From Desulfocicer vacuolatum DSM 3385 (lineage in GTDB: Bacteria; Desulfobacterota; Desulfobacteria; Desulfobacterales; Desulfobacteraceae): DNA of 64,000 bases. Both the position numbers and the translations under genes were made by a program. The stretch is from NCBI RefSeq assembly GCF_900176365.1, contig NZ_FWXY01000020.1:1-64000 (forward strand), given 5' to 3'. This document shows positions 15,344 through 25,408 of this stretch, in pieces; position 1 is the first letter of the stretch, and each line of letters starts with the position of its first letter. The notes under the pieces were generated by a model, which did no database searches, was not told the DNA's origin, and worked only from the letters and a program-made list of their open reading frames with translations.

Positions 15344-18300
15344 TCACCTGATAATACGATATCCGGACCAAGGCTCAGTGAGTGCTGAAATTTCCTGATC
15401 CTTGGCAGGATCAAGATGCTGGCCAAGGTGTATAAAATCGCCAAGAATGGCATACAGCGACGGCACCACCAGCAGCACCAGGACAGTGGAAGCCAGAAGA
15501 CCAAAAACAATTGAGGCTGCCAGGGGAATCAAAATCTGGGCCTGCATGCTGCGTTCGGAAAGCAGGGGCAACAGTCCCACGATGGTGGTCAGAGAGGTTA
15601 GCATCACCGCCCGGAATCGCTCCCGGCTGGCCAGGGTTGCCGCAGTGGTGACATTCTGGCCCTGTTTCATGTGGATTTTAATGAAACTCACCAGGAGTAT
15701 GGAGTCATTGACCACGATTCCTGAAAGGGATACAAATCCCATGATGCTGGGCATGGACAGATCCAGTCCCATAAAAATATGACCCCACACCACCCCGATA
15801 AAGGCAAAGGGAATGGTGATCATGACCACCATGGGCTCGATATACGATTTAAATTGAAAACTCAGGATGCAGAACACACCGAAAATACCAATGAGCAATG
15901 CCTTGATCATGCCGCCCATGGATTCTTTTGTCTCTTTTTCTTCCCCTTCTGCCACAACCTTTACACCGGGAAATTGCTGATGAAGTCGGGGGAGAAAATT
16001 TTTCCGGGTGTCGGCGATGATCTGGGCCGCATTGGCCACCCGGCTGTCCACATCTGCGGTGATGGTGACGGTTCTCATGGAATTAATGCGGTTGATTCCG
16101 GCATATCCCCGGGTCTCTTCAAGGGTGGCCACGGAACTTAAGGGCACCTTTTCTTTGTTGGGCCCCATGAGATAAAAGCGTTCAAGTGCGGAAATGACGG
16201 CCCGATCTTCATTTGCAATGCGCACATTGACCTCGTAGGATTCTTCCCCCACCAGAATTTCTCCGGCGGTGTTTCCGTAAAACGCTGCACGTAATTGCGT
16301 GGCAATATTTCTGGCATTGAACCCCCTGGCCCGGGCACCCGGTTTCAAACGTACCTTGATTTCAGGTTTTCCAGGTCTTAGATTATCATCCAGGTCCATC
16401 ACCCCTTTGTATGTGTAAAGCCAGTTGATAAGCGTTGTGGATGCAAGTTTAAGCTCGTCAAAATTTTCTCCCTGGAGCAAAATTTCTATGGCCAGTCCCC
16501 CCGGTCCAAAGCTGGGTTCTTTGTAGGCAATGTTAATGCAGTCCGGCACCTCCCCCACCAGGGTGCGCCAGCGGGCTGTGATATCATCCAGAGCTGTGGA
16601 TCGCTCTTCGGCACTTAAGAGATCCAAAGATACAGTGGCCACATGGGGGCCGGTTTCCCCGGCATCGGCATTGGTGTTAAAAATGGCAGAGATATTTTCA
16701 ATTAAATCCGCATTGCCCGGCTGGGCCGACTTGAGCGTTTCATTGATTTGTTTGGCAGCGGTGACAAGTTGGTTCACCACCTGCTCGGTTCGTACCAGGG
16801 GGGTGCCCTGGGGCAGCAGAACTCTGGCTTGAAGCACATCGCCGTCAATCTCCGGAAAGGCCTTTATTTTCAGATGACCACCGGCAATCATGGCAATGGA
16901 GAGAATAAAGACAAATACCACAATCCCCGCAAAAAGATAGCGCCAGTTCACCACAATATCCACAATTTTGCCCAGTAGTTTATCCCGAAGCCAATCAATC
17001 AGACCATCCATTATTTGGCTGAAGCGGTTTTTGGGCATTCCTGATGACGATTTTTCCATGGTGGACGTTGGCGTGTGTCCATCTCTTTTTATTTCTTCAT
17101 GGCTCAGGGAATGAAACAGATGGTTGGGCAGAATGCAAAACGCCTCCACCAGACTGACAGACAGGGTTAAAATCAGCACCACCGGGATGGCGTAAAGGAC
17201 TTTTCCGATATTTCCGCTCATGCTCAGGGCCAGGGCGCCGAAGATAAAAAGTGTGGTGAGAAAGGAAGAAAAAACCCCGGCAGCCACTTCACTGATACCA
17301 TCCACCACAGCATCAAATGCTTTTTTTCCTTTTTCCAGGTGGGCAGCGATATTTTCTGCAATGACAATGGCATCGTCCATCAAAAGACCAAGACCGATGA
17401 GCAGGCCCACCATGGAGAGCATGTTCAGGGAAAAATCGATCTGTTTCATGAAAAAAAAGGTTAAAAGAAAAGAGACTGGCAGCCCCATGGTGACCCAAAA
17501 GGAAAATTTAAAGGGAAAGAAGCAGATCATGGCAAGAAACACAAGAAAAAGTCCCTGCAAACCGTTGATGGTGAGCATATCCAGGCGATCCCGCACCACC
17601 TTGGATCTGTTTTGGGTTGTGGTAAAGGAGACATTGGGTGGGGCCTGGAGACGTTCCTTATCAAGAAATGCGTTCACCGCATCCAGAATCCGCAAGGCAT
17701 CCTCAGCCTTGGTCTTGTTGATCTGGAGCATTCCGGCCCGTTTTCCGTTAAAAAATATTTTGTTCTCTTCATCAATATAACTGTCGGAAATGCGCGCAAT
17801 CTCGCCCAGGCGGATTTCTGCCCCATCCGGGTTGGAGATAATCACCAGGTTGGAAAGTTCCCCAATGCTTCGGCGCTCTTCGGCAAATCGGATCAGGATA
17901 TCCTTATCCTTTGTTTCCAGGCTTCCTGAGGGCATGTCAATGCTCTGGGATGTGATCACAGCCTGGATATCAGATATTGACAATCCCAGGCGCATCATCT
18001 GATAGGTGGGAATTTCAATGAGAAACTCATGATCGGAAAATCCTAATAATTCCACCTGGGAAACAAGATCCAGCTGTTTGAGACGATCTTTCAGGGATTC
18101 GCAGTAAAGTTTCAGATGCAGATCACTCATGGGACCGGTGACGGCAACGGAGATCACTTGATCGGTGCGGTTGATGCGTTTTATGATCAGATCTTCCACT
18201 TCCCCAGGAAAATCGCTGATGGCCTCCACATCGGTCTTGATGTCATTGAAGAACTCCATGACATCTTTGCCCTCCATCATCTCCACCACCACAGTGGCCC

Positions 18301-18574
18301 TGTTTTCCCGGGCCGTGCTTTCGATGCGATCTATGTGGTTCACCTCTTCGATGGCATCTTCAATGCGGCGACACACCGCTGATTCCACATCTTCTGCTGT
18401 GGCACCGGGGTAGATGGCTGAAATCTGAACGGCATCCACGGAAAAATCAGGAAAGGTCTCCCGTCGAAGATCCTTCACCGTCATGAAACCCAGGATAATA
18501 AAAAGCAGCATCATCAGGTTGGATGCGGTGGGGTGTTTACAGAGAAAGGCGATGCCTTTTTTAATGCTGTTCAT
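15344..18574 (-). CDS. RND-family efflux pump inner-membrane transporter
   Basis: A transporter of 1076 residues in the AcrB/MexB style, with an N-terminal TM helix, two large periplasmic loops and two blocks of TM helices. GLLMDDAIVIAENI contains the paired Asp residues of the proton relay. The second half repeats the pattern (SGIVVNDSILL). I place the start at MNSIKKG because GGAGG lies just upstream inside the end of the adaptor gene, leaving a one-base gap; a longer reading frame continues upstream but overlaps the adaptor. The pump exports drugs or metabolites with the adjacent adaptor and TolC-like channel. Substrates cannot be read from the sequence. Confidence 0.93.
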   Translation of the reverse strand: MNSIKKGIAFLCKHPTASNLMMLLFIILGFMTVKDLRRETFPDFSVDAVQISAIYPGATAEDVESAVCRRIEDAIEEVNHIDRIESTARENRATVVVEMMEGKDVMEFFNDIKTDVEAISDFPGEVEDLIIKRINRTDQVISVAVTGPMSDLHLKLYCESLKDRLKQLDLVSQVELLGFSDHEFLIEIPTYQMMRLGLSISDIQAVITSQSIDMPSGSLETKDKDILIRFAEERRSIGELSNLVIISNPDGAEIRLGEIARISDSYIDEENKIFFNGKRAGMLQINKTKAEDALRILDAVNAFLDKERLQAPPNVSFTTTQNRSKVVRDRLDMLTINGLQGLFLVFLAMICFFPFKFSFWVTMGLPVSFLLTFFFMKQIDFSLNMLSMVGLLIGLGLLMDDAIVIAENIAAHLEKGKKAFDAVVDGISEVAAGVFSSFLTTLFIFGALALSMSGNIGKVLYAIPVVLILTLSVSLVEAFCILPNHLFHSLSHEEIKRDGHTPTSTMEKSSSGMPKNRFSQIMDGLIDWLRDKLLGKIVDIVVNWRYLFAGIVVFVFILSIAMIAGGHLKIKAFPEIDGDVLQARVLLPQGTPLVRTEQVVNQLVTAAKQINETLKSAQPGNADLIENISAIFNTNADAGETGPHVATVSLDLLSAEERSTALDDITARWRTLVGEVPDCINIAYKEPSFGPGGLAIEILLQGENFDELKLASTTLINWLYTYKGVMDLDDNLRPGKPEIKVRLKPGARARGFNARNIATQLRAAFYGNTAGEILVGEESYEVNVRIANEDRAVISALERFYLMGPNKEKVPLSSVATLEETRGYAGINRINSMRTVTITADVDSRVANAAQIIADTRKNFLPRLHQQFPGVKVVAEGEEKETKESMGGMIKALLIGIFGVFCILSFQFKSYIEPMVVMITIPFAFIGVVWGHIFMGLDLSMPSIMGFVSLSGIVVNDSILLVSFIKIHMKQGQNVTTAATLASRERFRAVMLTSLTTIVGLLPLLSERSMQAQILIPLAASIVFGLLASTVLVLLVVPSLYAILGDFIHLGQHLDPAKDQEISALTEPWSGYRIIR

Positions 18575-18575
18575 C

Positions 18576-20045
18576 TCATCCCTCCTTTCCGGAATTTGTG
18601 GGAGGTTGCTCTTTTTCCGGTTGGGACAAAGAGTTAAAAAGAGCATGCCCGGCGGCTGTGGTCTGGATACGCCGGGCCGTTTCTTTGTCCTGTATGGGAT
18701 TGAGCAACATGCCTTCAATGGCAGGCACCAGATCACTTATCACCAATGTTTCTCCAGGGGTGATCATGGGGTGGATTGAGTTAAGATCATTTTCAGAATC
18801 ATCTGAAAAATCATTGGAAGAGAGTACTGCCAGATCTCCGGCAACCCATGCCACCTCAACTTTTTTGATTTTTAAACGATTATCTGTACCTGCAATATAG
18901 ATTCGCCCTTCATGGACGGCTGTGGCCGGAACCACAAGCTGATCCGGTATCATGCGGCCTCTAAGCTCCACCTCCACATACATATTGGTTAAAAGCGGTG
19001 GCCTTTTGCCGGGGATGATATTTTTATAAGGGTCATCCACTGTTACGTAAATGGTCAAAGCCCCGGTGGTGGGGTCCATGGATTCACTGGTGCGGGAAAA
19101 ATGCCCCTGCCAGGAGATTTTCTGGGTGTTGCTGGGAAAACGAACCATTGCCGTGATACCGATGGCTTTACGGATGGACTCCATATCCAGCTCTCCGGGG
19201 GTGAATGGACGCGCCATTCTGGGCAGCAATGTCATGAAGGTTCGGGGGGAAATCTGCACCGGAATTTCAGCGCTGTGGATGCTTTCCGCCTTTAACATCA
19301 GAGAACCTGTGGAAGCGTATTGGTTAAGCTCCACATTGACCTGTGACAGTCGGCAGTCAAAGGGGGCAATGATTTCTGTTTTGGCCACATCAAGCTGTCG
19401 TTCCGTTACGGTGAGTTCTCCTGCGTCCTTGCGGGCCAGTAAATCCCGCCGCTGGGCCGGAAAAAGATTTAAACTGTTTTGCAGGTTGTTCACTGTGGTC
19501 TGCTGGGCAAGAAAGCGTTTTTCTTCACTTTCAACGTCGGACTCGGAAAGATATCCCTTTTCAAACAACCCCCGTTTTCTTTTCAACTCCTGGACCGAGA
19601 TATTTAATGAGCGTTTTTCAATGTCAAGCAATCGCCGGGTGTTTTTCCGGGATTGTTCCAGTTCTTTGAGCTGGGCATCAATACTCATGACATCTGCTTT
19701 TCCCCGGGATTCGGCAAGGCCGTAGGTGGCGGTGTCAATGCGGAGCAGGACCTGGCCTTTATTGATGAAAAATCCTTTTTTCAGATCTTTATGCATTTCC
19801 ACCACTTTGCCGCTCACTTCACAGATGGCTTCCCAGGTCTGGCTGGGTTCCACATAGCCGTATGCCACGGCCCGGGGAAGAAATTTAGTTTTCTTCAAAG
19901 GGATAACCCGAACGGTGCGGACCCGTTCCTTTGATTCCAGGCGTATGGGTGCTTCTTTGTTCTTTTTTATCTGCACAAATAAAATCACCCCAACGATAAT
20001 GGGGACAATGATCACTATCTTTTTTAATATGGCACCGATTTTCAT
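18576..20045 (-). CDS. Periplasmic membrane-fusion (adaptor) protein of RND pump
   Basis: A 489-residue HlyD/AcrA-type adaptor. It has an N-terminal TM anchor (IVIIVPIIVGVILFV), a beta-barrel/lipoyl region with the typical GYVEPSQTWEAICEVSGKV, a central coiled-coil hairpin (about 110-210) and C-terminal MFP domains. It links the RND pump to the outer-membrane channel. It is longer than AcrA (397 residues), mainly at the C-terminus. The gene is followed after one base by the RND gene. It is preceded on the same strand by repeat A2 and then the TolC-like gene. Confidence 0.9.
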   Translation of the reverse strand: MKIGAILKKIVIIVPIIVGVILFVQIKKNKEAPIRLESKERVRTVRVIPLKKTKFLPRAVAYGYVEPSQTWEAICEVSGKVVEMHKDLKKGFFINKGQVLLRIDTATYGLAESRGKADVMSIDAQLKELEQSRKNTRRLLDIEKRSLNISVQELKRKRGLFEKGYLSESDVESEEKRFLAQQTTVNNLQNSLNLFPAQRRDLLARKDAGELTVTERQLDVAKTEIIAPFDCRLSQVNVELNQYASTGSLMLKAESIHSAEIPVQISPRTFMTLLPRMARPFTPGELDMESIRKAIGITAMVRFPSNTQKISWQGHFSRTSESMDPTTGALTIYVTVDDPYKNIIPGKRPPLLTNMYVEVELRGRMIPDQLVVPATAVHEGRIYIAGTDNRLKIKKVEVAWVAGDLAVLSSNDFSDDSENDLNSIHPMITPGETLVISDLVPAIEGMLLNPIQDKETARRIQTTAAGHALFNSLSQPEKEQPPTNSGKEG

Positions 20046-20059
20046 GGCGATTCCTTTTT

Positions 20060-20230
20060 ATAATGGTCATGTCCTCACGAACACAACAAATATAGAAAAT
20101 GGTATTATACCGCCGTCCCCCCGACGGGCAATGGGCCCGGACCGGAACTGTAGACAGCTCAATTGTCCGGTTCCTATTGCCCATCGGGGTGGCGGCTCTG
20201 CTGAAGTAACCTTGGAAGTTACCTTCTCAT
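20060..20230. repeat. Repeat family A, copy A2 (inside the efflux operon)
   Basis: Arms CCCCGACGGGCAAT (20119-20132) and ATTGCCCATCGGGG (20176-20189) enclose the core GGAACTGTAGACAGCTCAAT. It occupies nearly all of the 220-bp gap between the TolC-like gene and the adaptor gene, so it would be transcribed within the operon mRNA as a large hairpin. Confidence 0.85.
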
Positions 20231-20265
20231 ATAAAAAATAAAGGGTGTTGAAACGGATCGTTTTT

Positions 20266-21819
20266 TCAGGGCAGCATTGCCGTTGATTTAAGATTAATAT
20301 GATGTTTTTCCAGGGTATTACCCACGGCCTGGTGGAGCGATATTAAGGCAGTCTGGCAGGCAATGAGTGCATTTATTTCCAAATTTCTTGCATCGGTGAA
20401 ATCCCGCTGGTAGAGAAGAACATTGTAGCTTGTGGACAGGCCGTTTCTAAATTTCACCTGCTCAGCATCCAGGGCTTCCTCTGCGTAACGACTCGCAGTC
20501 TGGGCCGTCTCATAGCCTTTTATGGCAGCTTCAAGATCCCTGAGTGCTGTGCGGACATCCAGGATGATTCGAGATTTGACAGCATCTCTGCTGATTTGAA
20601 GTTGTTTTTTATTTAATTTTGCCGCTGCATAATTTGCTTTATCTCCCTTAAGCCCCCAGGGAAATTTCAGGGTAACTCCCAAACTGCCGGAGTAATAATT
20701 TTGATAATTGTCTGTTTCAAGGGCATTTTTGTCTGGGTGGGCATCATTGATGGCAATGGCGGCGGAAAGATTCAGCTCCGGTTTGGTCTGGTTTTCAAAA
20801 TAGACAAGATCTGTGTCGGCTGACTCAAGGTTGATGGCGGTGGTTTGATAGTCAGTGCGCAATGCCAGGGCCAGGTCAATCAATTTTTTTTCATTAAATT
20901 TTTCCTTGTCCATGCCGGGAATTGCGGGAAGGGTCAAACAATTCAAGGTGGCATGGGGGCAGGTTTCTCCATAAATATAATTGAGCAGGGCATCCTTTGA
21001 ATTCAGCACATTGTTTTGCGCGATGATGATGTCTGTTTCCCTGGTTGCCACTTCCGATCTGGCCTGGAGGATGTCAAGCCGGGCTGCACTTCCCATTTTT
21101 ACCCTTTCTTTTACCTCTTTGATTAGTCGGCGGGCAAGTTCCAGGGATTTTTCATAAACTGTAAGGGACTCAAGGGCGCTGTAATAGCTCCAGTAAAGGC
21201 GCTGGGCCTGGGAAAGCGTATCAATCACTTCCTGCTTGAGTTCAATTTTTGATTTCCGATGGTTATTTTTTGCAAGGGTGATGTTCCGTGTGACAACCTT
21301 CTGCCCGCTGTTTTTCATCAGCGGATGGCTGATGGTGGCTGTACTTTGGACATAACTGCCCCCGGTATTTTTGTTTATGTCAGTTTCAGCATCATTGTCT
21401 GCGGCTTCAAGGCCCAGGGAAACCACTGTTCCCGTTTCCAACAGCCTGGAAATCGAAGCTTTGGTTGAAAATTGCAGGGAACTTTTGTCTGTGGGTTCGT
21501 TCCAGCTTTCCTGATTGGTGGAGCGACCTTCAATGCTCACTTCCGGATCAAAGATTGATTTTGCCACCTGGATATTTTTTTTTTCTTTAAGCGGTTCCAT
21601 GCGGGAGGCTTTTAAGGCATGATTGTGTTCCAGAGCAGTTGTCATCACTGTTTCAAGATCAAGGTTCAACCTCTCTGGGTGTTCCGGTTCAGATGCATTT
21701 GAAAGCGTGGCAAAAATCAGTGATGCACACAATATCATCATTGTCATAAGGTTTCTTGTGACGGTTTGTTCTCTTATCTGCATGGCATCCATTTTATTTT
21801 TATTTTCCGGCAGTTTCAT
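20266..21819 (-). CDS. TolC-family outer-membrane efflux protein
   Basis: A protein of about 517 residues with the two-fold repeated helical pattern of TolC/OprM channels. I start it at MKLPENK, one base after the TetR stop, with GGAGAATCC upstream; a longer frame begins 30 bases earlier inside tetR. A signal peptide (MMILCASLIFATLSNA) ends before SEPEHPE. No lipobox is seen, so it is TolC-like rather than OprM-like. It provides the exit duct for the RND pump encoded downstream. Confidence 0.88.
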   Translation of the reverse strand: MKLPENKNKMDAMQIREQTVTRNLMTMMILCASLIFATLSNASEPEHPERLNLDLETVMTTALEHNHALKASRMEPLKEKKNIQVAKSIFDPEVSIEGRSTNQESWNEPTDKSSLQFSTKASISRLLETGTVVSLGLEAADNDAETDINKNTGGSYVQSTATISHPLMKNSGQKVVTRNITLAKNNHRKSKIELKQEVIDTLSQAQRLYWSYYSALESLTVYEKSLELARRLIKEVKERVKMGSAARLDILQARSEVATRETDIIIAQNNVLNSKDALLNYIYGETCPHATLNCLTLPAIPGMDKEKFNEKKLIDLALALRTDYQTTAINLESADTDLVYFENQTKPELNLSAAIAINDAHPDKNALETDNYQNYYSGSLGVTLKFPWGLKGDKANYAAAKLNKKQLQISRDAVKSRIILDVRTALRDLEAAIKGYETAQTASRYAEEALDAEQVKFRNGLSTSYNVLLYQRDFTDARNLEINALIACQTALISLHQAVGNTLEKHHINLKSTAMLP

Positions 21820-21820
21820 T

Positions 21821-22471
21821 TTATGGATTCTCCATTCCCGAGGTGACAAATTTAATTAATTCTTCGGTGATGACTGAAAGGTCTACTTTATGGGGAATAA
21901 CTGTATTTTTTTCAGGGTTTTGATTCATCATTTTTAACATTCGAATGGTGTGAACCATGGAACCGATGGCAAACATGAACCGCATGAAAACCACCTCTTT
22001 GGAGAGCCTGGGAAGTGACTCACAAAGGGGATGATAAAATTTCATCAATGTGGGCTGCATCAGCTTTATAAAACAATTTCTTTCAACCCCGTTGGATTCC
22101 ATGGTGCATCGATTAACTATAATGAAAAAATCCAGTGACTCTGGTGTGTTATCTATAAATTCCAATGTGGGTTCAATAAATGCCAACAGGAGTTCTTCCA
22201 CGCTGGGCAGGGTGTGTCTTGCTTTTGCAGTTTTAATCACCCGGTGCATCCGGTGTTCCCGGATTTCATTGAGCGGGGTGATGCGTCTTTTAAGGATTGC
22301 TTCAAAAAGTTTATCTTTGGAACCGAAATGATAACTCACGGCAGCCAGGTTAACACCGGCTTTGGCGGTGATTTCCCTCAGTGAGGTACGGTCGTAACCA
22401 TTTTGTGCAAAAAGACGCTCGCCGACATCCAGGATTTTGTTTTTGGTATTGGGTTCAGACATGGTATTCAC
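21821..22471 (-). CDS. TetR-family repressor of the efflux operon
   Basis: A 216-residue TetR regulator. The N-terminal helix-turn-helix reads RTSLREITAKAGVNLAAVSY followed by HFGSKDKLF, the family hallmark. The ligand domain is unassigned. It is the first gene of the TetR-TolC-MFP-RND operon, so it probably represses its own operon through the palindrome at 22488-22536 until an effector binds. An AAGGTG-like site precedes the ATG. Confidence 0.9.
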   Translation of the reverse strand: MNTMSEPNTKNKILDVGERLFAQNGYDRTSLREITAKAGVNLAAVSYHFGSKDKLFEAILKRRITPLNEIREHRMHRVIKTAKARHTLPSVEELLLAFIEPTLEFIDNTPESLDFFIIVNRCTMESNGVERNCFIKLMQPTLMKFYHPLCESLPRLSKEVVFMRFMFAIGSMVHTIRMLKMMNQNPEKNTVIPHKVDLSVITEELIKFVTSGMENP

Positions 22472-22487
22472 CTTGAAAAAAAAAATA

Positions 22488-22536
22488 ATTTAAACGTTTG
22501 TTTGAATTGATTTATAATTCAAACAAACGTTTAAAT
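22488..22536 (-). promoter_or_regulatory. Perfect 21-bp inverted repeat operator over the tetR promoter
   Basis: Two perfectly complementary 21-base arms are separated by GATTTAT. Each arm contains AAACGTTTGTTTGAA or its complement, and AAACGTTT is itself a palindrome. On the minus strand a promoter TTGATT (22534-22539), 17-base spacer, TATAAA (22511-22516) lies entirely inside the repeat. A TetR bound here would block RNA polymerase. The geometry is seen directly; repression is inferred. Confidence 0.85.
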
Positions 22537-22673
22537 CAAGTATTATAATGTCGGTCAAATGACTCGATACCGGATTTAAGCCCACAATACACTGAAAATG
22601 GGGATTTTATTGTTTTTGATGCCTTGATTTGATATTACCCCGTCAATAATAATTATTTTAAGGAAAGGCAACA

Positions 22674-25376
22674 TTGACGGACAGAAAAAAAAAGCAGCTG
22701 ATCGTTTCGATCATGCCGAATCAGGCCCTGGGGCTTGAATGGGAAACAACGAAGAATAAGATCACACCGGAACAGGCCAAATTTCAGGACAAAATCCACC
22801 ACAATTTTACCACCCAGACAAAAAAATGGTTGTTCTATCTGGGATTTACAATCCCTTCGGTTCAGCTCTCCCCGTCCCTGGATTATTTTATCCGTTTTGC
22901 CAATGATTTTGTTGTGGCGCTGTCAAGGGTGCCCGAACTTGAGACCTTACGCCATGAGGCCTTTGTTGACATGCCTTTTGGAATTTGCCAGAATTTTCTC
23001 TCAGCCCGTCCCATGATGGTCGGGGCTGAATATGTGACCCGGGAAATGCTGGAACAGCTTTGGCAGGGATTCAATGAAACCTTTGCCCGGGACATTAAAG
23101 CCTTTGACGGACGGGTCAGTGACTATTTTAACGAACAGAACCCGGATCTTCATCCGGCCGGTCGGGTTTTTTTTCATCTGGTGGAAAATAGAAATCAGGC
23201 CCTGCCTTTTGCTTTCATGGCCACCTACTCGGCCGGTATGGGTAGTAACGGCAAGCCAAAACACCTGCCCTTAAAGCATGCCATTGAAAGCCACGACGAT
23301 GCTGCGCTGCTCAACCTGTTGTCCACGGTGTATAAAGCCGGTGAAAGCAGTCAGATCGTGGCCGATCTCATTGATTCTGGCGAATTATTCCATCCCCTGG
23401 CCTGGGATGCGGATGATGCATTCCAGTTTTTAAAGGAAATTCCGGACTACGAGGGTGCCGGGGTGATCTGCCGGATTCCGGACTGGTGGAAACCCGGTTC
23501 ATCCAAAACCGGTGTGACTATCTCCCTGGGAGATAAAAAGCCGTCCCTGGCCGGACTGGGTGCCATCCTTGATTTTAAAGCCGGTATCGCCGTGGGAGAT
23601 CTGGAATTTACCCGGGAAGAAATCAATAAAATCCTGGAGGAAAGTCGGGGACTGGCCTTTATCAAAAACAAATGGGTGGCCGTGGACCCGGAAAAACTTA
23701 AAAAAGCCCTGGAAGCCTGTGACCGAATCCAGGACATGGCCGAAGCGGGCATGACCCTTGGCCAAGCCATGCGGGTCCGGTTGAATCCGGAAAAAATGCT
23801 GGGCCGTACGGTTCCCGGTGTGGATATCAGTGTGTCCAACGGCACATGGCTGGCATCTGTGATCAAGAAGATGCAGGAACCTGAAATCGTGAATACGGTT
23901 CTCCCGGGAAAGGGGTTTAAAGCCCAATTGAGGGAGTACCAGTCCAAGGGGCTGAACTGGCTTAATTTTCTTCATACCCATCGATTGGGCGGCTGCCTGG
24001 CCGACGATATGGGGCTTGGAAAAACCATCCAGATTCTGGCCCTGCTGTCCACTTTTACTAAGAAGACAAAATTCCGGGCCAGCCTGCTGGTGGTGCCGGC
24101 ATCTTTGATTTCCAATTGGGAAAGTGAAATCAACCGTTTTTTCCCCGGGCTTAAAATCTACGTGGCCCACCCCGGTTTTAACCGTTCAAAGACATCCCCA
24201 AATGGAAAAAAAGAGCAAAAATCCAAAGAGCTTAAACTGCCTCAAAGCCAGTTGAATCGGCTGGATCTGGTCATCACCAGCTACACACTGGTTAAAAGAT
24301 ATCCATGGCTGGGCCGGTACAACTGGAACTGCCTGATCCTGGATGAAGCCCAGGCCATTAAAAATCCCGGCACCCAGCAGACCCGGGCTGTGAAAGCACT
24401 GCCCGCTGCCCACAGGATTGCCATGACCGGAACCCCGGTGGAAAACCGGCTGTCTGATCTGTGGTCTTTATTTGACTTTTTAAATCCAGGGCTTTTGGGC
24501 AGCAGGACTGAATTTTCAAAATTTGCCAAAACCCTGAAAGACAATCCCAAGGGCTATGCCAGGCTTCGGCAGCTGGTCTCCCCGTATATTCTGCGACGCC
24601 TTAAAACCGACAAAACCGTGATCTCGGACCTGCCGGACAAGGTGGAGATGAAAACATTTTCGGATTTAAGCCCCAAACAGATCGTGCTGTACCAAAAAGC
24701 GGTCAATGATCTGGCAGATAAAATAGAAAACAGTGAAGGCATTCAGCGAAAAGGGCTGGTCTTGTCATCGCTCATGCGGTTTAAACAATTATGTAACCAT
24801 CCGGACCAGATCACCGGCACCGGAGATTTCAAGGCGGTTCACAGCGGCAAATTTCAACAGCTGGGCCGGATTTGTGAGACCATTTATGAAAAAAGAGAGC
24901 GGGTTCTGGTCTTCACCCAGTTCAAGGAGATGACCCAGCCCCTGCAGGCCTTTTTGGAAACCATTTTCCACCATCCGGGTGTTGTGCTCCATGGCAGTGT
25001 TTCTGTGACCAAAAGAAAAAAGCTGATCCAGACATTTCAAGGTGAAACCTACTGCCCGTTTATGGTACTCTCCCTTAAGGCCGGTGGCGTGGGACTCAAT
25101 TTGACCCGGGCCAACCATGTGGTCCATTTTGACCGATGGTGGAACCCGGCTGTGGAAAACCAGGCCACGGACAGGGCGTTTCGCATCGGACAGACCCAAA
25201 AAGTGCTGGTACACAAATTTGTGACCCGGGGTACCATTGAAGAAAAGATTGATCAGATGATCAGTGAAAAGCAGGCACTGGCCGATCATGTGGTGGCCCC
25301 CACCGGGGAGACCCTGGTCACGGAGATGGATGATAAAAAACTCATGGATCTGTTTCGATTGAGCCTGCCGGATTGA
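22674..25376 (+). CDS. SNF2-family DEAD/DEAH-like helicase
   Basis: A 900-residue SF2 ATPase of the Swi2/Snf2 class starting at TTG, with AAGGAAAGG upstream; an internal ATG at 22713 is an alternative. Motif I is ADDMGLGKT (about 443-451), motif II is DEAQ (about 557), motif III is MTGTPVEN, and the C-terminal lobe has GVGLNLTRA, then NPAVENQATDRAFRIGQ. The N-terminal 400 residues form the bacterial SNF2-associated region. Such proteins remodel protein-nucleic acid complexes. It is tightly followed by a SWIM-domain gene, a recurrent pairing in bacteria. Confidence 0.92.
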   Translation: MTDRKKKQLIVSIMPNQALGLEWETTKNKITPEQAKFQDKIHHNFTTQTKKWLFYLGFTIPSVQLSPSLDYFIRFANDFVVALSRVPELETLRHEAFVDMPFGICQNFLSARPMMVGAEYVTREMLEQLWQGFNETFARDIKAFDGRVSDYFNEQNPDLHPAGRVFFHLVENRNQALPFAFMATYSAGMGSNGKPKHLPLKHAIESHDDAALLNLLSTVYKAGESSQIVADLIDSGELFHPLAWDADDAFQFLKEIPDYEGAGVICRIPDWWKPGSSKTGVTISLGDKKPSLAGLGAILDFKAGIAVGDLEFTREEINKILEESRGLAFIKNKWVAVDPEKLKKALEACDRIQDMAEAGMTLGQAMRVRLNPEKMLGRTVPGVDISVSNGTWLASVIKKMQEPEIVNTVLPGKGFKAQLREYQSKGLNWLNFLHTHRLGGCLADDMGLGKTIQILALLSTFTKKTKFRASLLVVPASLISNWESEINRFFPGLKIYVAHPGFNRSKTSPNGKKEQKSKELKLPQSQLNRLDLVITSYTLVKRYPWLGRYNWNCLILDEAQAIKNPGTQQTRAVKALPAAHRIAMTGTPVENRLSDLWSLFDFLNPGLLGSRTEFSKFAKTLKDNPKGYARLRQLVSPYILRRLKTDKTVISDLPDKVEMKTFSDLSPKQIVLYQKAVNDLADKIENSEGIQRKGLVLSSLMRFKQLCNHPDQITGTGDFKAVHSGKFQQLGRICETIYEKRERVLVFTQFKEMTQPLQAFLETIFHHPGVVLHGSVSVTKRKKLIQTFQGETYCPFMVLSLKAGGVGLNLTRANHVVHFDRWWNPAVENQATDRAFRIGQTQKVLVHKFVTRGTIEEKIDQMISEKQALADHVVAPTGETLVTEMDDKKLMDLFRLSLPD

Positions 25377-25408
25377 GCCCCGAGCAAAGCCTTTTGAGGA
25401 AAAAAAAT

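Noticed and set aside
18575-18736. 54-residue N-terminal extension of the RND transporter
   Set aside because: It overlaps the adaptor gene, and GGAGG precedes MNSIKKG at 18574, the normal RND N-terminus.
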